In this document: piece after piece, positions 8,098 to 16,014 of the stretch
Layout of the letters: each line of letters begins with the position of its first letter
How positions within the stretch are numbered: position 1 is the stretch's first letter
Assembly: GCA_017984655.1 (NCBI GenBank)
Contig: JAGNZB010000021.1
Coordinates: forward strand, 1-16,014
Direction: 5' to 3'
DNA: 16,014 bases
From: Candidatus Altimarinota bacterium
GTDB lineage: Bacteria > Patescibacteriota > Gracilibacteria > RBG-16-42-10
Made by a program: the position numbers and the translations under genes
The notes under the pieces: generated by a model
Databases searched by the model: none
What the model was told of the DNA's origin: nothing
Seen by the model: only the letters and a program-made list of their open reading frames with translations

Positions 8098-8634
8098 TTA
8101 AGGTATTTTGGCCTGGCAAGTATTGATCAGATAACGACGCTCAAAGACACCGGGCGATAGCTCATAAACACCTTGTAAGACACCACCGTTTTTCTCAATG
8201 ATTTTCCAAGATGGAATATTTTCATTATCACAACTAAGGACTACTTCATCGAGACCTAACTCCCTCGCCTTTTCCAAGGCTTGAGCAAGTACTACGCCAC
8301 CAATCCCAGACCTACGAACACTAGGACGAATCAGATAACCGATGTGGCCACCGCCTCCGGGAGCGCTCAGTACAGCATTCAAATGATGACGAACATTTAC
8401 CCGACCCAGAAACTGCTTCCCTTCTACCACCCAGTACTGGGTTTGAGGGACCCTCCCTGGCTGGGGCGTGGTTCTATCTCTTGCTAGATGCGCAAGATAA
8501 GCAGCAAAGGTTTCAGTAGAGACAGCGATCTCATCTTGGTAAACACGGGACTCAATGGGATTCTCTCTAATCTCCCCCAGAGCAGCCAAGAAGCTATCTC
8601 GATATGCCTCCGATGGCAAAACTAATTCTAGCAT
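8098..8634 (-). CDS. GNAT-family N-acetyltransferase
   Basis: This 178-residue protein carries GNAT motif A, GYLIRPSVRRSGIGGVVL (99-116). The R-R-S-G-I-G-G loop binds the pyrophosphate of acetyl-CoA. Motif B follows as NENIPSWKIIEKNGG (137-151). The arrangement, with ERRYLI near the C-terminus, resembles the RimJ/PhnO-like acetyltransferases of small molecules and protein N-termini. It is soluble and cytoplasmic; the acceptor is unknown. The ATG at 8634 lies 20 bases downstream of a perfect TATAAT box, so the mRNA leader is probably very short. It is upstream of the nucleotidyltransferase gene on the same strand and divergent from the MFS transporter. Confidence 0.93.
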   Translation of the reverse strand: MLELVLPSEAYRDSFLAALGEIRENPIESRVYQDEIAVSTETFAAYLAHLARDRTTPQPGRVPQTQYWVVEGKQFLGRVNVRHHLNAVLSAPGGGGHIGYLIRPSVRRSGIGGVVLAQALEKARELGLDEVVLSCDNENIPSWKIIEKNGGVLQGVYELSPGVFERRYLINTCQAKIP

Positions 8635-8653
8635 TGTAAAAAGGGTTCTTAAT

Positions 8654-8659
8654 ATTATA
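8654..8659 (-). promoter_or_regulatory. Candidate -10 box (TATAAT) for the GNAT gene
   Basis: The minus strand reads TATAAT exactly, 20 bases before the ATG at 8634. The -35 region at a 17-base distance (TACTCA) is poor. It lies in the divergent gap with the MFS gene. Confidence 0.4.
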
Positions 8660-8735
8660 CATCATTTCACCCTCCGTGAGTATTGTGTACGAGATACCAT
8701 ATGCTACGGTACGCACAGCAAAACTCTGATCTCAC

Positions 8736-9956
8736 ATGACAAAGAACCTCAACAGTAATATCTGGAAATTCACATTTCTGTTGATCTCCAACAAAAGAAT
8801 ATTTGCCGCTATTCTTGGCGCCTATTATCTGACGGTACCTGAAGTCACAGCTCAGACTCTTGGTACTATTTTATTGGCTGGTAGTGTGTCGGGTTTCCTG
8901 TTTGAGATACCCAGTGGCTATCTATCTGACAAGATCGGCCACAAACAGGCTCTGGTGGTCTCTCGGATCTTGATGCTTCTCTCCACAGTGTTCTTTCTAG
9001 TCGGTACCAATGTTGTATTTCTATTACTGGGTGCGGCACTGATGCATGCCAGCAATGCCTTCCATAGTGGGACTGGTAGTGCTTTTATGCATGACACCTT
9101 GCGATCACTTGGTCGAGACCAAGACTACACGAAGATCATGGGCAAAGTGAGCGCGATTGGCTTTGCCGTGCCGATCATCTTTACTGTACTTACCCCATTT
9201 CTTGTCGGTATTAGTTTCAAGGCACCTTTTTTATTCTCATTAGTGATCGATGGTATTGGTCTAGCTTTCAGTTTGATCTTGATCTCACCACCAGGGCATC
9301 AAGCCAAGGTTGAAGAGATTCGCGCCACCAATTTTTGGCAAGTTTTGAAAGAAGGGCATCGACTGAACTTCTTCCAAATCGCTCTCATTTCGGCAGTGAT
9401 CAGTGGTACTTTATTTGGTGTTGGCGGATTTAGAGGACCGTATCAAGTCTTCCTTGAGATCCCAGTGATTTGGTTTGGGGTGCTCTTTGGAGCTGGTCGT
9501 GCTATGGCATCACTGATGCTGGCCTATAGTGGCAGAATCAAAAAGTATTTCACTTTGGTTTCTTTTTATCAATCACAAGTGATCCTCTTTGGTCTATTCT
9601 TCCTTCTTCTAGGTTACTTAACCACATGGTGGGCTGTTGCAGTAGTCTTTATCATCATGAATGCTTTCAAATGGGGACTGAACCGTATCGATGAAGGCTA
9701 TCAGCTAGACTTGATTCGATCTAGTAAGTTCAAAGCAACATTGCTCTCTGTAGCCACTCAGATTGACCAGGCAATTGGTGCTGTCGTTGGTTTTGGTCTA
9801 GGCTTTCTGATCGAGCAAATGTCGTACCGCACTGGATTCTTGGTGGTGGCAATTGTCTTCTTGATCATTCAGATCCCTTTGTGTATCTCTATATCTTTCA
9901 AATACAAGAACAGAAGATCAGCAGTAACGGAAACGACTTCAGCAGAACTGGCATAA
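8736..9956 (+). CDS. Major facilitator superfamily transporter
   Basis: This is a 406-residue membrane protein with about twelve hydrophobic helices in two halves. The loop after helix 2 carries MFS motif A as GYLSDKIGHKQALVVSR (61-77; consensus GxLaDrxGrk). The first helix pair begins at about 20. PSGYLSD preceded by FLFEIPSG is typical of the drug-efflux-like branch that imports or exports small molecules by proton exchange. Substrate is unknown. The ATG at 8736 is the first in frame; no Shine-Dalgarno is visible. It converges on the LPXTG surface-protein gene and shares a hairpin terminator with it. It is not clearly linked in function to its neighbours. Confidence 0.94.
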   Translation: MTKNLNSNIWKFTFLLISNKRIFAAILGAYYLTVPEVTAQTLGTILLAGSVSGFLFEIPSGYLSDKIGHKQALVVSRILMLLSTVFFLVGTNVVFLLLGAALMHASNAFHSGTGSAFMHDTLRSLGRDQDYTKIMGKVSAIGFAVPIIFTVLTPFLVGISFKAPFLFSLVIDGIGLAFSLILISPPGHQAKVEEIRATNFWQVLKEGHRLNFFQIALISAVISGTLFGVGGFRGPYQVFLEIPVIWFGVLFGAGRAMASLMLAYSGRIKKYFTLVSFYQSQVILFGLFFLLLGYLTTWWAVAVVFIIMNAFKWGLNRIDEGYQLDLIRSSKFKATLLSVATQIDQAIGAVVGFGLGFLIEQMSYRTGFLVVAIVFLIIQIPLCISISFKYKNRRSAVTETTSAELA

Positions 9957-9959
9957 TCA

Positions 9960-9995
9960 AAGAAACAGCCAGCTCAGGGAGCCGTGCTGTTTCTT
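9960..9995. terminator. Bidirectional hairpin terminator between MFS and surface-protein genes
   Basis: AAGAAACAGC (9960-9969) pairs perfectly with GCTGTTTCTT (9986-9995). An inner hairpin GCTC-AGG-GAGC (9972-9982) extends the stem. Both converging genes stop nearby (9956 and 10019). The T-runs after the stem are short on both sides, so efficiency may be modest. Confidence 0.62.
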
Positions 9996-10018
9996 GAGTT
10001 TGATCTAAAAATGAAGCT

Positions 10019-13000
10019 TTACTGACGCTTTCTCTTCCTCACCATCCAGCTACCGATGAAGGCAACTACAGCTGCTAGAGGCAACGCTGGACCGGTCTTT
10101 GGCAACTCGACTTGGACTGGAAACTCAGGTCCAAATACTGGAGCTGGTGGTGGAGTTTGAGGACCAAATGGGACCGGTGGGTCAGTGGGTAATTCCAGGG
10201 TGCGTGCTTGGCGAGTCTGCACTGTAGCCTTGGCACGACAGTTGGTCGGAGCATCATCAAAGCCATCGGTAAGATCAGCATAGGTAGTCACGGTATTGGA
10301 CACGATCACGTCACCACTGGTCACCGTAGAAGTATCACTGACTGGGACACCGAGACTATAGAAACAGACGGCATCGATGGCAGCGCCATTGGCAGCAGCG
10401 ATCATGGCAGGAGTCACTGTAGTAGCAGCAAACTGAGAAGCAGTACCTTGAATCTTGATATAACGAATCCATGAGAAATCAGTATCACTAAGGTCGAAGC
10501 TATTCTTGCCGGTGATCCGGTCATAGTCACGACCATCTTGTGAGACATATACTTTCACCGTTCCAGCAGCCAAAGCCAGGCCAAAGTCATCACCATCATG
10601 ATCGACAATGACACTCTTGCGACCAGTATCAAGCACAATCACACCATTGGTACTGAGGTCGTCTCTGACTAAGTAGGTGAGCTTACCATCGGGCACACTG
10701 AGGATATTGTCCTCATCAGCCGCCACATTGGTAGATTTGATCTTTTCTGCATAAAACTGCTCATCGTCAGCATCAGCACTAAGTCGAAGACCTGTACCAC
10801 TCAACGGCAAGTGATCGAGATCTAGCAACTGCAATGTATACTTCACAAATCGACTACTATTGGCAGGGACGATAATGTCACTGACATCGATGATACCAGA
10901 GGTAGTATTGTTCGTACCTCCCGCAGTAACGGTCACGACACCAACCGGACTAAATTGATTACTGATTTGATTCTCCACCCGGTGAAGCTGATCATCGTCA
11001 CTAGTATTGATAATCGTAACGGTAAATTCGACATCATGCTCTTCGATACCACAACAGATCGGTGTGGTCTGGGTAATTGTTTTTTCTACCGTGAATACCC
11101 CACCCTCGACCACTGAGGTCGGTGTTGGAGTTGGCGTCGGTGTAGGAGTTGGTGTCGCAGTAGGAGTAGGCTCAGGACTGTCTGGAGTGATAGTGATCAA
11201 AATACTATCAGCATCTGTACTACCGTCACAATCGACCTTGAGCAAAGTCACTGTCGTGTCACTACTAATCGTCTGGATCAGGGTACTACCACTCTGGGTC
11301 TGTAACTGATTGTTGACGTACCAATACCGGTGTACTGGCAAGTCACCAGTGGTAGAAGCATTCACAAATTCCACCGTCCCAGGAAGCATAGAAACTGTGG
11401 TTGTAGAAGTGGCATCGCCATTCATAGTAAACTCAGCATCGACGAGCTCACTACCCGAGCACTCTTCTGGGTCACCAGGATTGAAAGAACCAGTTACTAC
11501 AGTAAAAGGTGCTTCAGCTGGGATCACCGGATCGCTAATTGTCGGTGTGGAACTGACATAGGAAGCAATCAAATTATAGTCACCAATTGGACCAGTCACC
11601 GCAGCAGCAAAACTGATCACCATACTACTGTCATTCTGTAGTGGATCATCACTCAAATCAAGATCGATGACGCCATCATCGACAGTACAAGTAGGATCAT
11701 CAGGAGTAGGCAAACCTTCTTGACGATAATTACAGACTGGAACAAGACTGCTCAAACCATCCATATTTTCTTCAAGGGTAAGAGCAGTAATGGCCTGACC
11801 ACTTTTGTTGGACAGCTGAATGATCACTGTTGCCAAATCCCCCACATGCAAGTCTGCTGATGGGAAAACTGATTGATTAATTTCCAAATCATCATCTTCT
11901 TCACCGCCATCAGTATCAGTCGCAGCATTCAATATGACAGTCTCCACACTCACTGAATGATCACAATCACTCATCACCAAAGTAATGACATGGGTACCAG
12001 CAATCAGGTTGAGAATGACCGATGGATCATTACTCACAGGATCGCCATTCAGTGACCAATCAAAGGTCAACGGAGCATCGCCAGAAACTACATCACCTGC
12101 AGCGAACTCATAAATACCAGGCACATCTTCGACGAGCTGCCCACGACTATCGCCATTGATGTTGATCGAAGCATTTGGCTCATCACCAGTAGTCTCACAA
12201 GCAGCTGGCGGTTCGGCCACTACCTCAAAGTCTGCAGTATCAGGAGTGATCACCAATGGTGGTGTAGCACTGACAGTGACAAAAGCCGCATTGGTCTGAG
12301 GACCTTCTGCAGTCTCAGAATCGACGATGAAATCAAATACGACATGGAGTGTACTACCAGCAACCAAAGAAGGAGCACCATCCAAGATAATATTATCGCC
12401 AGTAAATGAACAATTACTCACTTCAGGAATAGGATCCTGATCAACAGTCCAGTAACAGCTAGCACTGACATAGCTACTCGATGCACCAGCAAGATCATCA
12501 GTGATCAGAATATTGGTAAGTGGCTGATCGCCAGTATTACTCAAGGTCAAAATAGTAGTACCGGTACCACCAGCGACTATCTGGCTCGGTGCGATCAGTT
12601 TTGTAAATACAGCACTCGAGACCGGTACCGTAGCTTCCGGATTGGTCTCAGCAGGCACAAATAAGTTTTGGCTAAACTCTGATGTACCACAGAGCATTTC
12701 ACCTGGATCAAGCAATGTATTGATCGCTGTAGGTAGGTTGGCCTGAACAGTACAGATATCATCTGTGTCAGTAAGATCAATGAAAGTATTGGTAGCAGTA
12801 ATCAATCCACCATCAAATCCCGCATTGGGAGGGATGACAGCACTCCAAGCACCAGTAGGCCCACTCATACGACCTCGAGCAAGTAGCTGACGTCCAGAAC
12901 CGTGACCATACACATCGCCGTTGCTATTGTTTGCAGCATCACACGTACTAATCGCCGCTGGCAACTCATTGCTAGCACAGTTGACCTCAAAGATCTCCAC

Positions 13001-14533
13001 GATACCAGCCATAGTCTGTGATCCTGTTCCTTCGACAGTCCAGCCGCCTAGGTTGTTGTAGGTAGCAGAAGTAATCACTGGATAATCCAACATCTGGTTA
13101 CCACCGGCTGCAAAGACCCCATCATTTACACTAATCGCCGTATTGTTCGTGGTATTTGAGGCACCGCTGAGGTCAGAATTAACTTGTAGATCAATACCAA
13201 TACCATCATTAGTTGGCGCGGTTTCACCAGCATCGAGACGACCATTCTCAAAAATACTATTGGAGATGATCGTCTGCCCACTAGTACTAAAAGGACTGAC
13301 AAGGGCCCCATCATTACACTCCTCACCAACGAACACACCACTGTCAGCATTCTGAGAAATGGTATTATGGTAGACAAGATTGGCATGGACCATCATATGA
13401 CCATCCACAGGACAGATGAACGCAATACCATGTCCCCTATCGCTAGTCGGGTCTTCACTATCACTAGGTTCAGTACCATTCTCTTGGACAATATTATTCA
13501 AAATCTGATTACGTGCACCCGCGATAAGCAAAATACCATTCTCTAGATTGTTCGAGACTGTATTATTGGTAATACGATAATAATCAGACGACTCATTATT
13601 ACTGTAATGAGTCAACATAATACCGGCACTGGCAAAGGCCGCCACGTCGTCACAGATGGTTTGATCTAGAAATCGAGTACCATTGTGGGTGATCGTATTG
13701 TTACTAACAATATTAGTAATAGTAGACCCAGTACCACCTTGAAGCTCAATACCAGCATAATGACAAACATGCTGATCATTATAATCAGGTGATGCAAGCC
13801 CCGTCTCGAGTGACGTATTGTTGGTCAGTGTATTCCCAGAGATAGTAGTCGATCCCACCATCTGAGTCATAATACCCTTCTGGTAACAAGTAATAGTGTT
13901 GTTGAGCAAGGTATTTCCAAGAGGTGAGGCATCTCCTGTACGAGCTAAGATAGCGACACCACGTTGCCCCGTATCATCACAAACTCCCAAGGTATTTGGT
14001 CCATCAATGGTTACGTTTTGGATAAGATTGTCATCACCATAAATAACGATACCGTTTGTAAAGCCAGTAAGTGTGATGTTTTTTATAACGTTATTATTAG
14101 CAGTGGCCCCTTCAAGATCAATAAAAGCTCCAATTTTAAATGCAGAGTCAATTAATCCTGAGCTAGATACTATGTTCATTTGATTGCCACCATCAATCAC
14201 TATTGGATTATTTGTTGCAAAAATGCTCGGAAGAGCCGAGTTTAGAAAAATCACATTAGGATCTTGTGCTGGCACAGGGTCAGTAATGTCAAAATCAATT
14301 AAAACACTGCCCAAATGAAGATTGGCAGCATTAATTGCCCCACGCAAAGTACACGGGATTCCACAATCATCACCAGCACTATTATCTGCTGCTCCGTCAT
14401 TACTATCCACAGTATAGGTGACACTATAAGCGGCATCAGAGCTTCTGATCTCATGCAGCAGTGGAACGGTATTTATCGTTATGAGAAGCGTACTAATGAT
14501 GAAAGACAAGGTCTTTACGAACTTCGGTTTCAT
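10019..14533 (-). CDS. Giant LPXTG-anchored surface protein with beta-helix and DUF11/PKD repeats
   Basis: From the ATG at 14533 the protein has 1504 residues. Numbers below count from the longer start at 14560. A signal peptide (10-45) is followed by a CSLREA-like segment (49-80; CGIPCTLRGAINAAN). A parallel beta-helix with many NTI/NNT turns covers about 100-480, and a DYPVIT domain about 490-600. Then come DUF11-like (653-785), PKD-like (787-875), DUF11-like (890-1020) and PKD-like (1032-1130) domains. A Thr-Pro linker, a third DUF11-like domain (1153-1253) and a discoidin/lectin-like domain (about 1257-1440) follow. The end is Pro-rich, then LPKTG (1486-1490), a hydrophobic span and RKRKRQ, so a sortase should anchor it to the cell surface. 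Adhesion or host contact is the likely role. The ATG at 14533 is preferred because a candidate promoter overlaps the one at 14560. A hairpin follows the stop. Confidence 0.94.
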   Translation of the reverse strand: MKPKFVKTLSFIISTLLITINTVPLLHEIRSSDAAYSVTYTVDSNDGAADNSAGDDCGIPCTLRGAINAANLHLGSVLIDFDITDPVPAQDPNVIFLNSALPSIFATNNPIVIDGGNQMNIVSSSGLIDSAFKIGAFIDLEGATANNNVIKNITLTGFTNGIVIYGDDNLIQNVTIDGPNTLGVCDDTGQRGVAILARTGDASPLGNTLLNNTITCYQKGIMTQMVGSTTISGNTLTNNTSLETGLASPDYNDQHVCHYAGIELQGGTGSTITNIVSNNTITHNGTRFLDQTICDDVAAFASAGIMLTHYSNNESSDYYRITNNTVSNNLENGILLIAGARNQILNNIVQENGTEPSDSEDPTSDRGHGIAFICPVDGHMMVHANLVYHNTISQNADSGVFVGEECNDGALVSPFSTSGQTIISNSIFENGRLDAGETAPTNDGIGIDLQVNSDLSGASNTTNNTAISVNDGVFAAGGNQMLDYPVITSATYNNLGGWTVEGTGSQTMAGIVEIFEVNCASNELPAAISTCDAANNSNGDVYGHGSGRQLLARGRMSGPTGAWSAVIPPNAGFDGGLITATNTFIDLTDTDDICTVQANLPTAINTLLDPGEMLCGTSEFSQNLFVPAETNPEATVPVSSAVFTKLIAPSQIVAGGTGTTILTLSNTGDQPLTNILITDDLAGASSSYVSASCYWTVDQDPIPEVSNCSFTGDNIILDGAPSLVAGSTLHVVFDFIVDSETAEGPQTNAAFVTVSATPPLVITPDTADFEVVAEPPAACETTGDEPNASININGDSRGQLVEDVPGIYEFAAGDVVSGDAPLTFDWSLNGDPVSNDPSVILNLIAGTHVITLVMSDCDHSVSVETVILNAATDTDGGEEDDDLEINQSVFPSADLHVGDLATVIIQLSNKSGQAITALTLEENMDGLSSLVPVCNYRQEGLPTPDDPTCTVDDGVIDLDLSDDPLQNDSSMVISFAAAVTGPIGDYNLIASYVSSTPTISDPVIPAEAPFTVVTGSFNPGDPEECSGSELVDAEFTMNGDATSTTTVSMLPGTVEFVNASTTGDLPVHRYWYVNNQLQTQSGSTLIQTISSDTTVTLLKVDCDGSTDADSILITITPDSPEPTPTATPTPTPTPTPTPTSVVEGGVFTVEKTITQTTPICCGIEEHDVEFTVTIINTSDDDQLHRVENQISNQFSPVGVVTVTAGGTNNTTSGIIDVSDIIVPANSSRFVKYTLQLLDLDHLPLSGTGLRLSADADDEQFYAEKIKSTNVAADEDNILSVPDGKLTYLVRDDLSTNGVIVLDTGRKSVIVDHDGDDFGLALAAGTVKVYVSQDGRDYDRITGKNSFDLSDTDFSWIRYIKIQGTASQFAATTVTPAMIAAANGAAIDAVCFYSLGVPVSDTSTVTSGDVIVSNTVTTYADLTDGFDDAPTNCRAKATVQTRQARTLELPTDPPVPFGPQTPPPAPVFGPEFPVQVELPKTGPALPLAAVVAFIGSWMVRKRKRQ
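11117..11170 (-). repeat. Thr-Pro linker, 6-base tandem repeat inside the surface-protein gene
   Basis: Eighteen codons alternate Thr and Pro, with a single Ala replacing one Pro, reading ACN-CCN on the minus strand. Third bases vary, which points to selection on the protein rather than recent slippage. It separates the second PKD-like domain from the last DUF11-like domain and probably forms a stiff stalk. Confidence 0.85.
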
Positions 14534-14558
14534 TTGGTTTTTGTTTTTATATCGTATC

Positions 14559-14587
14559 ATTTTACCACACTGTCATAACAATATCCA
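14559..14587 (-). promoter_or_regulatory. Candidate promoter of the surface-protein gene
   Basis: The minus strand has TGGATA (14587-14582), 17 bases, then TAAAAT (14564-14559) preceded by TG one base upstream, an extended -10. The start would fall near 14552, after the ATG at 14560 and before that at 14533, which favours the shorter protein. Confidence 0.38.
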
Positions 14588-14625
14588 CAACATTAATAAC
14601 AACATCCCAATACACACAACGCAAC

Positions 14626-14656
14626 AAAAAACTCTATGCAACTGTACACATAGAGT
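14626..14656 (-). terminator. Intrinsic terminator of the lipoprotein gene
   Basis: On the minus strand ACTCTATG (14656-14649), a 10-base loop and CATAGAGT (14638-14631) are followed directly by TTTTT (14630-14626). The 8-bp stem plus T-run, 27 bases after the stop at 14683, is a typical rho-independent terminator. It separates this gene from the LPXTG gene downstream. Confidence 0.8.
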
Positions 14657-14682
14657 CTTTTGGCAAAAACACAAAGTGAGTA

Positions 14683-15957
14683 TTACTCAGCAACAGCTAC
14701 TCTATAGCTTGCTGTGCTAACATTTAAAGCTTGATCAGTAACATACACAACAAAGGTAACATAACTACGGACTGGAACCTGTGATATTACCCGTTGATAA
14801 TCCGCTCGATTCAGCATATTCAGTGCATTGACCCCAGGTGAAAGGTAATTAATCACACGTCCTTCAGAAATATCACAAGTACCAATTCTTTGTCCTGTCA
14901 GCATATTGGGCATGAAACAGCGTTGACTACGACCGCTTGCATCTGGAGCAACTTCATCACAACCAGTCCCCTCTGGAGTAAAACTACAGGGAGCCATGCT
15001 TCCGTGGTTAAAGATAGAAGCACCACTATCGTTTCTAGCATCTATACCTATTAAGCCTGCTGAACTGGATGTAATTCTAAATCCATAACTACCTGCAATA
15101 CTCGAAACACTACCAAATGTCGCAGCTGTGATACTTGGAGGAGTAATGTCTCTATTAAAGACTGCTGAAACTGGGGCACCTTCAACTGTAGTCTGCGCTC
15201 TTACTGCATTGTATTCTCGAGGGAAAGCAACCAAGGTTGGATCAGTGAAATCCAAGCTTGTTCTCACCTGATGAGCAACATTATCAACTTGCAGTACTGG
15301 ACGCAACACAGTTGCTGACACACCGTAATTGATAGTAAAAGGCAACATCGTTCCACGAAGTGAATCACAATTACCAGTAGTATCGATTACCACTTGCACA
15401 GCTCCCTGACTATCGTAAGAGTTATTAATGTTGTCACCACTGACAGTCATTGAGACCGGTCGACATGGAGAACCTGCATCGGCAGGTCCTGTATCAGGTG
15501 TACCTACATCTGGAGTACCAGCATCCACACCGACATCAGTACCACTATCACGCATTCCGGTATCAGGAACACCAGCATCGCCGGCATCTGATGCATCCGC
15601 TACTACCGTACCAGTATCAGTTCGAACATCTACCATCATCATCACGTCTGGCAAGCCAGCTTCTACTACATCCACAACCATCGGACCAGTATCGGTTCCA
15701 CTGTCTACAGGCATTGCTGCATCAACCACATCGGTTATTGGTCCACTATCCACAGCTGCTTCTTGAGCTACAGGTGCATCAGCTCTATCATTTGGCACCT
15801 GAGCATCACCGGTTAACGCCTGCAAACTATATTCCGTCCAGTCAGAGCCACCACACCCCGCAGCACCAAGACCTAAAGCCAAGAGCGACGCACGAGTGAT
15901 ATTGGCACGAGCGCTTCTAGCTGGAGAAGTACGTAATGAAAGACGTGAAGCTGACAT
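14683..15957 (-). CDS. Putative surface lipoprotein with Asp/Thr/Gly-rich linker, 424 residues
   Basis: No family is recognised. The basic N-terminus MSASRLSLRTSPARSAR leads to a hydrophobic stretch and the lipobox-like LGAAGCGG with Cys35, so lipid anchoring is likely though position -3 (Ala) is not ideal. Residues about 55-165 are a low-complexity linker of short DTG, DAG and PDVG units, a style common in surface proteins of Myxococcota. The rest (166-424) looks like beta-sandwich domains; one segment reads FNRDITPPSITAATFG and the end reads YVTFVVYVTDQALNVS, both as in Ig-like repeats. Six or more cysteines lie in it (for example SPCRP, GNCDS, APCSF, TGCDE, QRCFM, GTCDI). The ATG at 15957 is preferred; the in-frame ATG at 16002 would add MYIDIFTLKRLNSLL before the basic region. 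No twin-arginine motif is present. It is upstream of the LPXTG gene but separately terminated. A surface or adhesion role is inferred. Confidence 0.85.
   Translation of the reverse strand: MSASRLSLRTSPARSARANITRASLLALGLGAAGCGGSDWTEYSLQALTGDAQVPNDRADAPVAQEAAVDSGPITDVVDAAMPVDSGTDTGPMVVDVVEAGLPDVMMMVDVRTDTGTVVADASDAGDAGVPDTGMRDSGTDVGVDAGTPDVGTPDTGPADAGSPCRPVSMTVSGDNINNSYDSQGAVQVVIDTTGNCDSLRGTMLPFTINYGVSATVLRPVLQVDNVAHQVRTSLDFTDPTLVAFPREYNAVRAQTTVEGAPVSAVFNRDITPPSITAATFGSVSSIAGSYGFRITSSSAGLIGIDARNDSGASIFNHGSMAPCSFTPEGTGCDEVAPDASGRSQRCFMPNMLTGQRIGTCDISEGRVINYLSPGVNALNMLNRADYQRVISQVPVRSYVTFVVYVTDQALNVSTASYRVAVAE
15470..15750 (-). repeat. Low-complexity Asp/Thr/Gly linker coding repeat
   Basis: Short degenerate units coding DTG, DAG, DSG and PDVG recur here. 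It is the source of long open frames on the opposite strand, which are artefacts. Similar linkers are known from delta-proteobacterial surface proteins. The units differ in sequence and do not form an exact tandem array. Confidence 0.75.
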
Positions 15958-16014
15958 AAGTAATGAATTAAGTCTTTTTAAAGTAAAGATATCAATATAC
16001 AACCTTATTTATTT

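Noticed and set aside
7616-8634. Toxin-antitoxin or AbiE-type phage-defence module
   Set aside because: The nucleotidyltransferase lacks an adjacent AbiEi-like or HEPN partner, and the GNAT protein lacks an adjacent ribbon-helix-helix antitoxin. Family resemblance alone is not enough.
11117-11170. CRISPR-like or satellite repeat
   Set aside because: The 6-base periodicity is explained by Thr-Pro codons within an intact reading frame, and there are no spacers.
15428-15899. Two long plus-strand frames opposite the lipoprotein linker
   Set aside because: Their Ser/Thr/Pro- or His/Gln/Leu-rich products come from reading the repetitive Asp/Thr/Gly codons backwards; they have no start signals and no domain character.

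Overview
The window looks like chromosomal DNA of a small-genome bacterium, most likely from the Candidate Phyla Radiation (Patescibacteria, possibly near Peregrinibacteria). This is an inference. It rests on tightly packed genes, almost no Shine-Dalgarno signals, an RNase Y tail, a groES-groEL operon under a CIRCE element, and a giant LPXTG surface protein next to a lipoprotein-like protein with an Asp/Thr/Gly-rich linker. TGA is used as a stop by several genes (response regulator, 139-aa hypothetical, 137-aa membrane protein, nucleotidyltransferase). That argues against the UGA=Gly lineages (Gracilibacteria, Absconditabacteria). No rRNA, tRNA, CRISPR array, transposase or integrase was seen.

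Region 1 (1-3625) is housekeeping and regulatory. It holds the 3' end of a likely RNase Y gene (+), overlapping tail to tail with an OmpR-type response regulator (-). A pgsA-type CDP-alcohol phosphatidyltransferase (+) ends 4 bases from the end of groEL (-). groES-groEL is read leftward from a good promoter (TTGACG, 17 bases, TATATT) whose -10 box lies inside the spacer of a perfect 9-9-9 CIRCE inverted repeat. HrcA should therefore block RNA polymerase directly.

Region 2 (3626-5045) is a small unexplained island. It has a 139-aa orphan gene (-), a perfect 8-bp palindrome in the divergent gap, and three very small genes (+) of 35, 46 and 137 codons. The first and third share the N-terminus MIK(V/I)KDSWGITIA and about 30 bases of leader, so part of the unit was duplicated in tandem. 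Two of the three are too short for ordinary gene calling.

Region 3 (5046-9995) holds mixed accessory and transport genes: an ABC exporter (+), an unknown alpha-helical protein (+), a solitary minimal nucleotidyltransferase and a GNAT acetyltransferase (both -), and an MFS transporter (+). It ends in a hairpin shared with the converging surface-protein gene.

Region 4 (10019-16014) is cell surface, all on the - strand. First in transcription order is a 424-aa lipoprotein-like protein with an approximately 100-residue Asp/Thr/Gly-rich linker, ended by a clear intrinsic terminator. Next is a protein of about 1500 residues with a signal peptide, a CSLREA-like segment, a parallel beta-helix, alternating DUF11-like and PKD-like domains, a Thr-Pro linker, a discoidin/lectin-like domain and an LPKTG sorting signal. 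Together these look like adhesion or host-contact proteins.

No gene-free stretch exceeds 300 bases once the small genes at 4293-4565 are counted.
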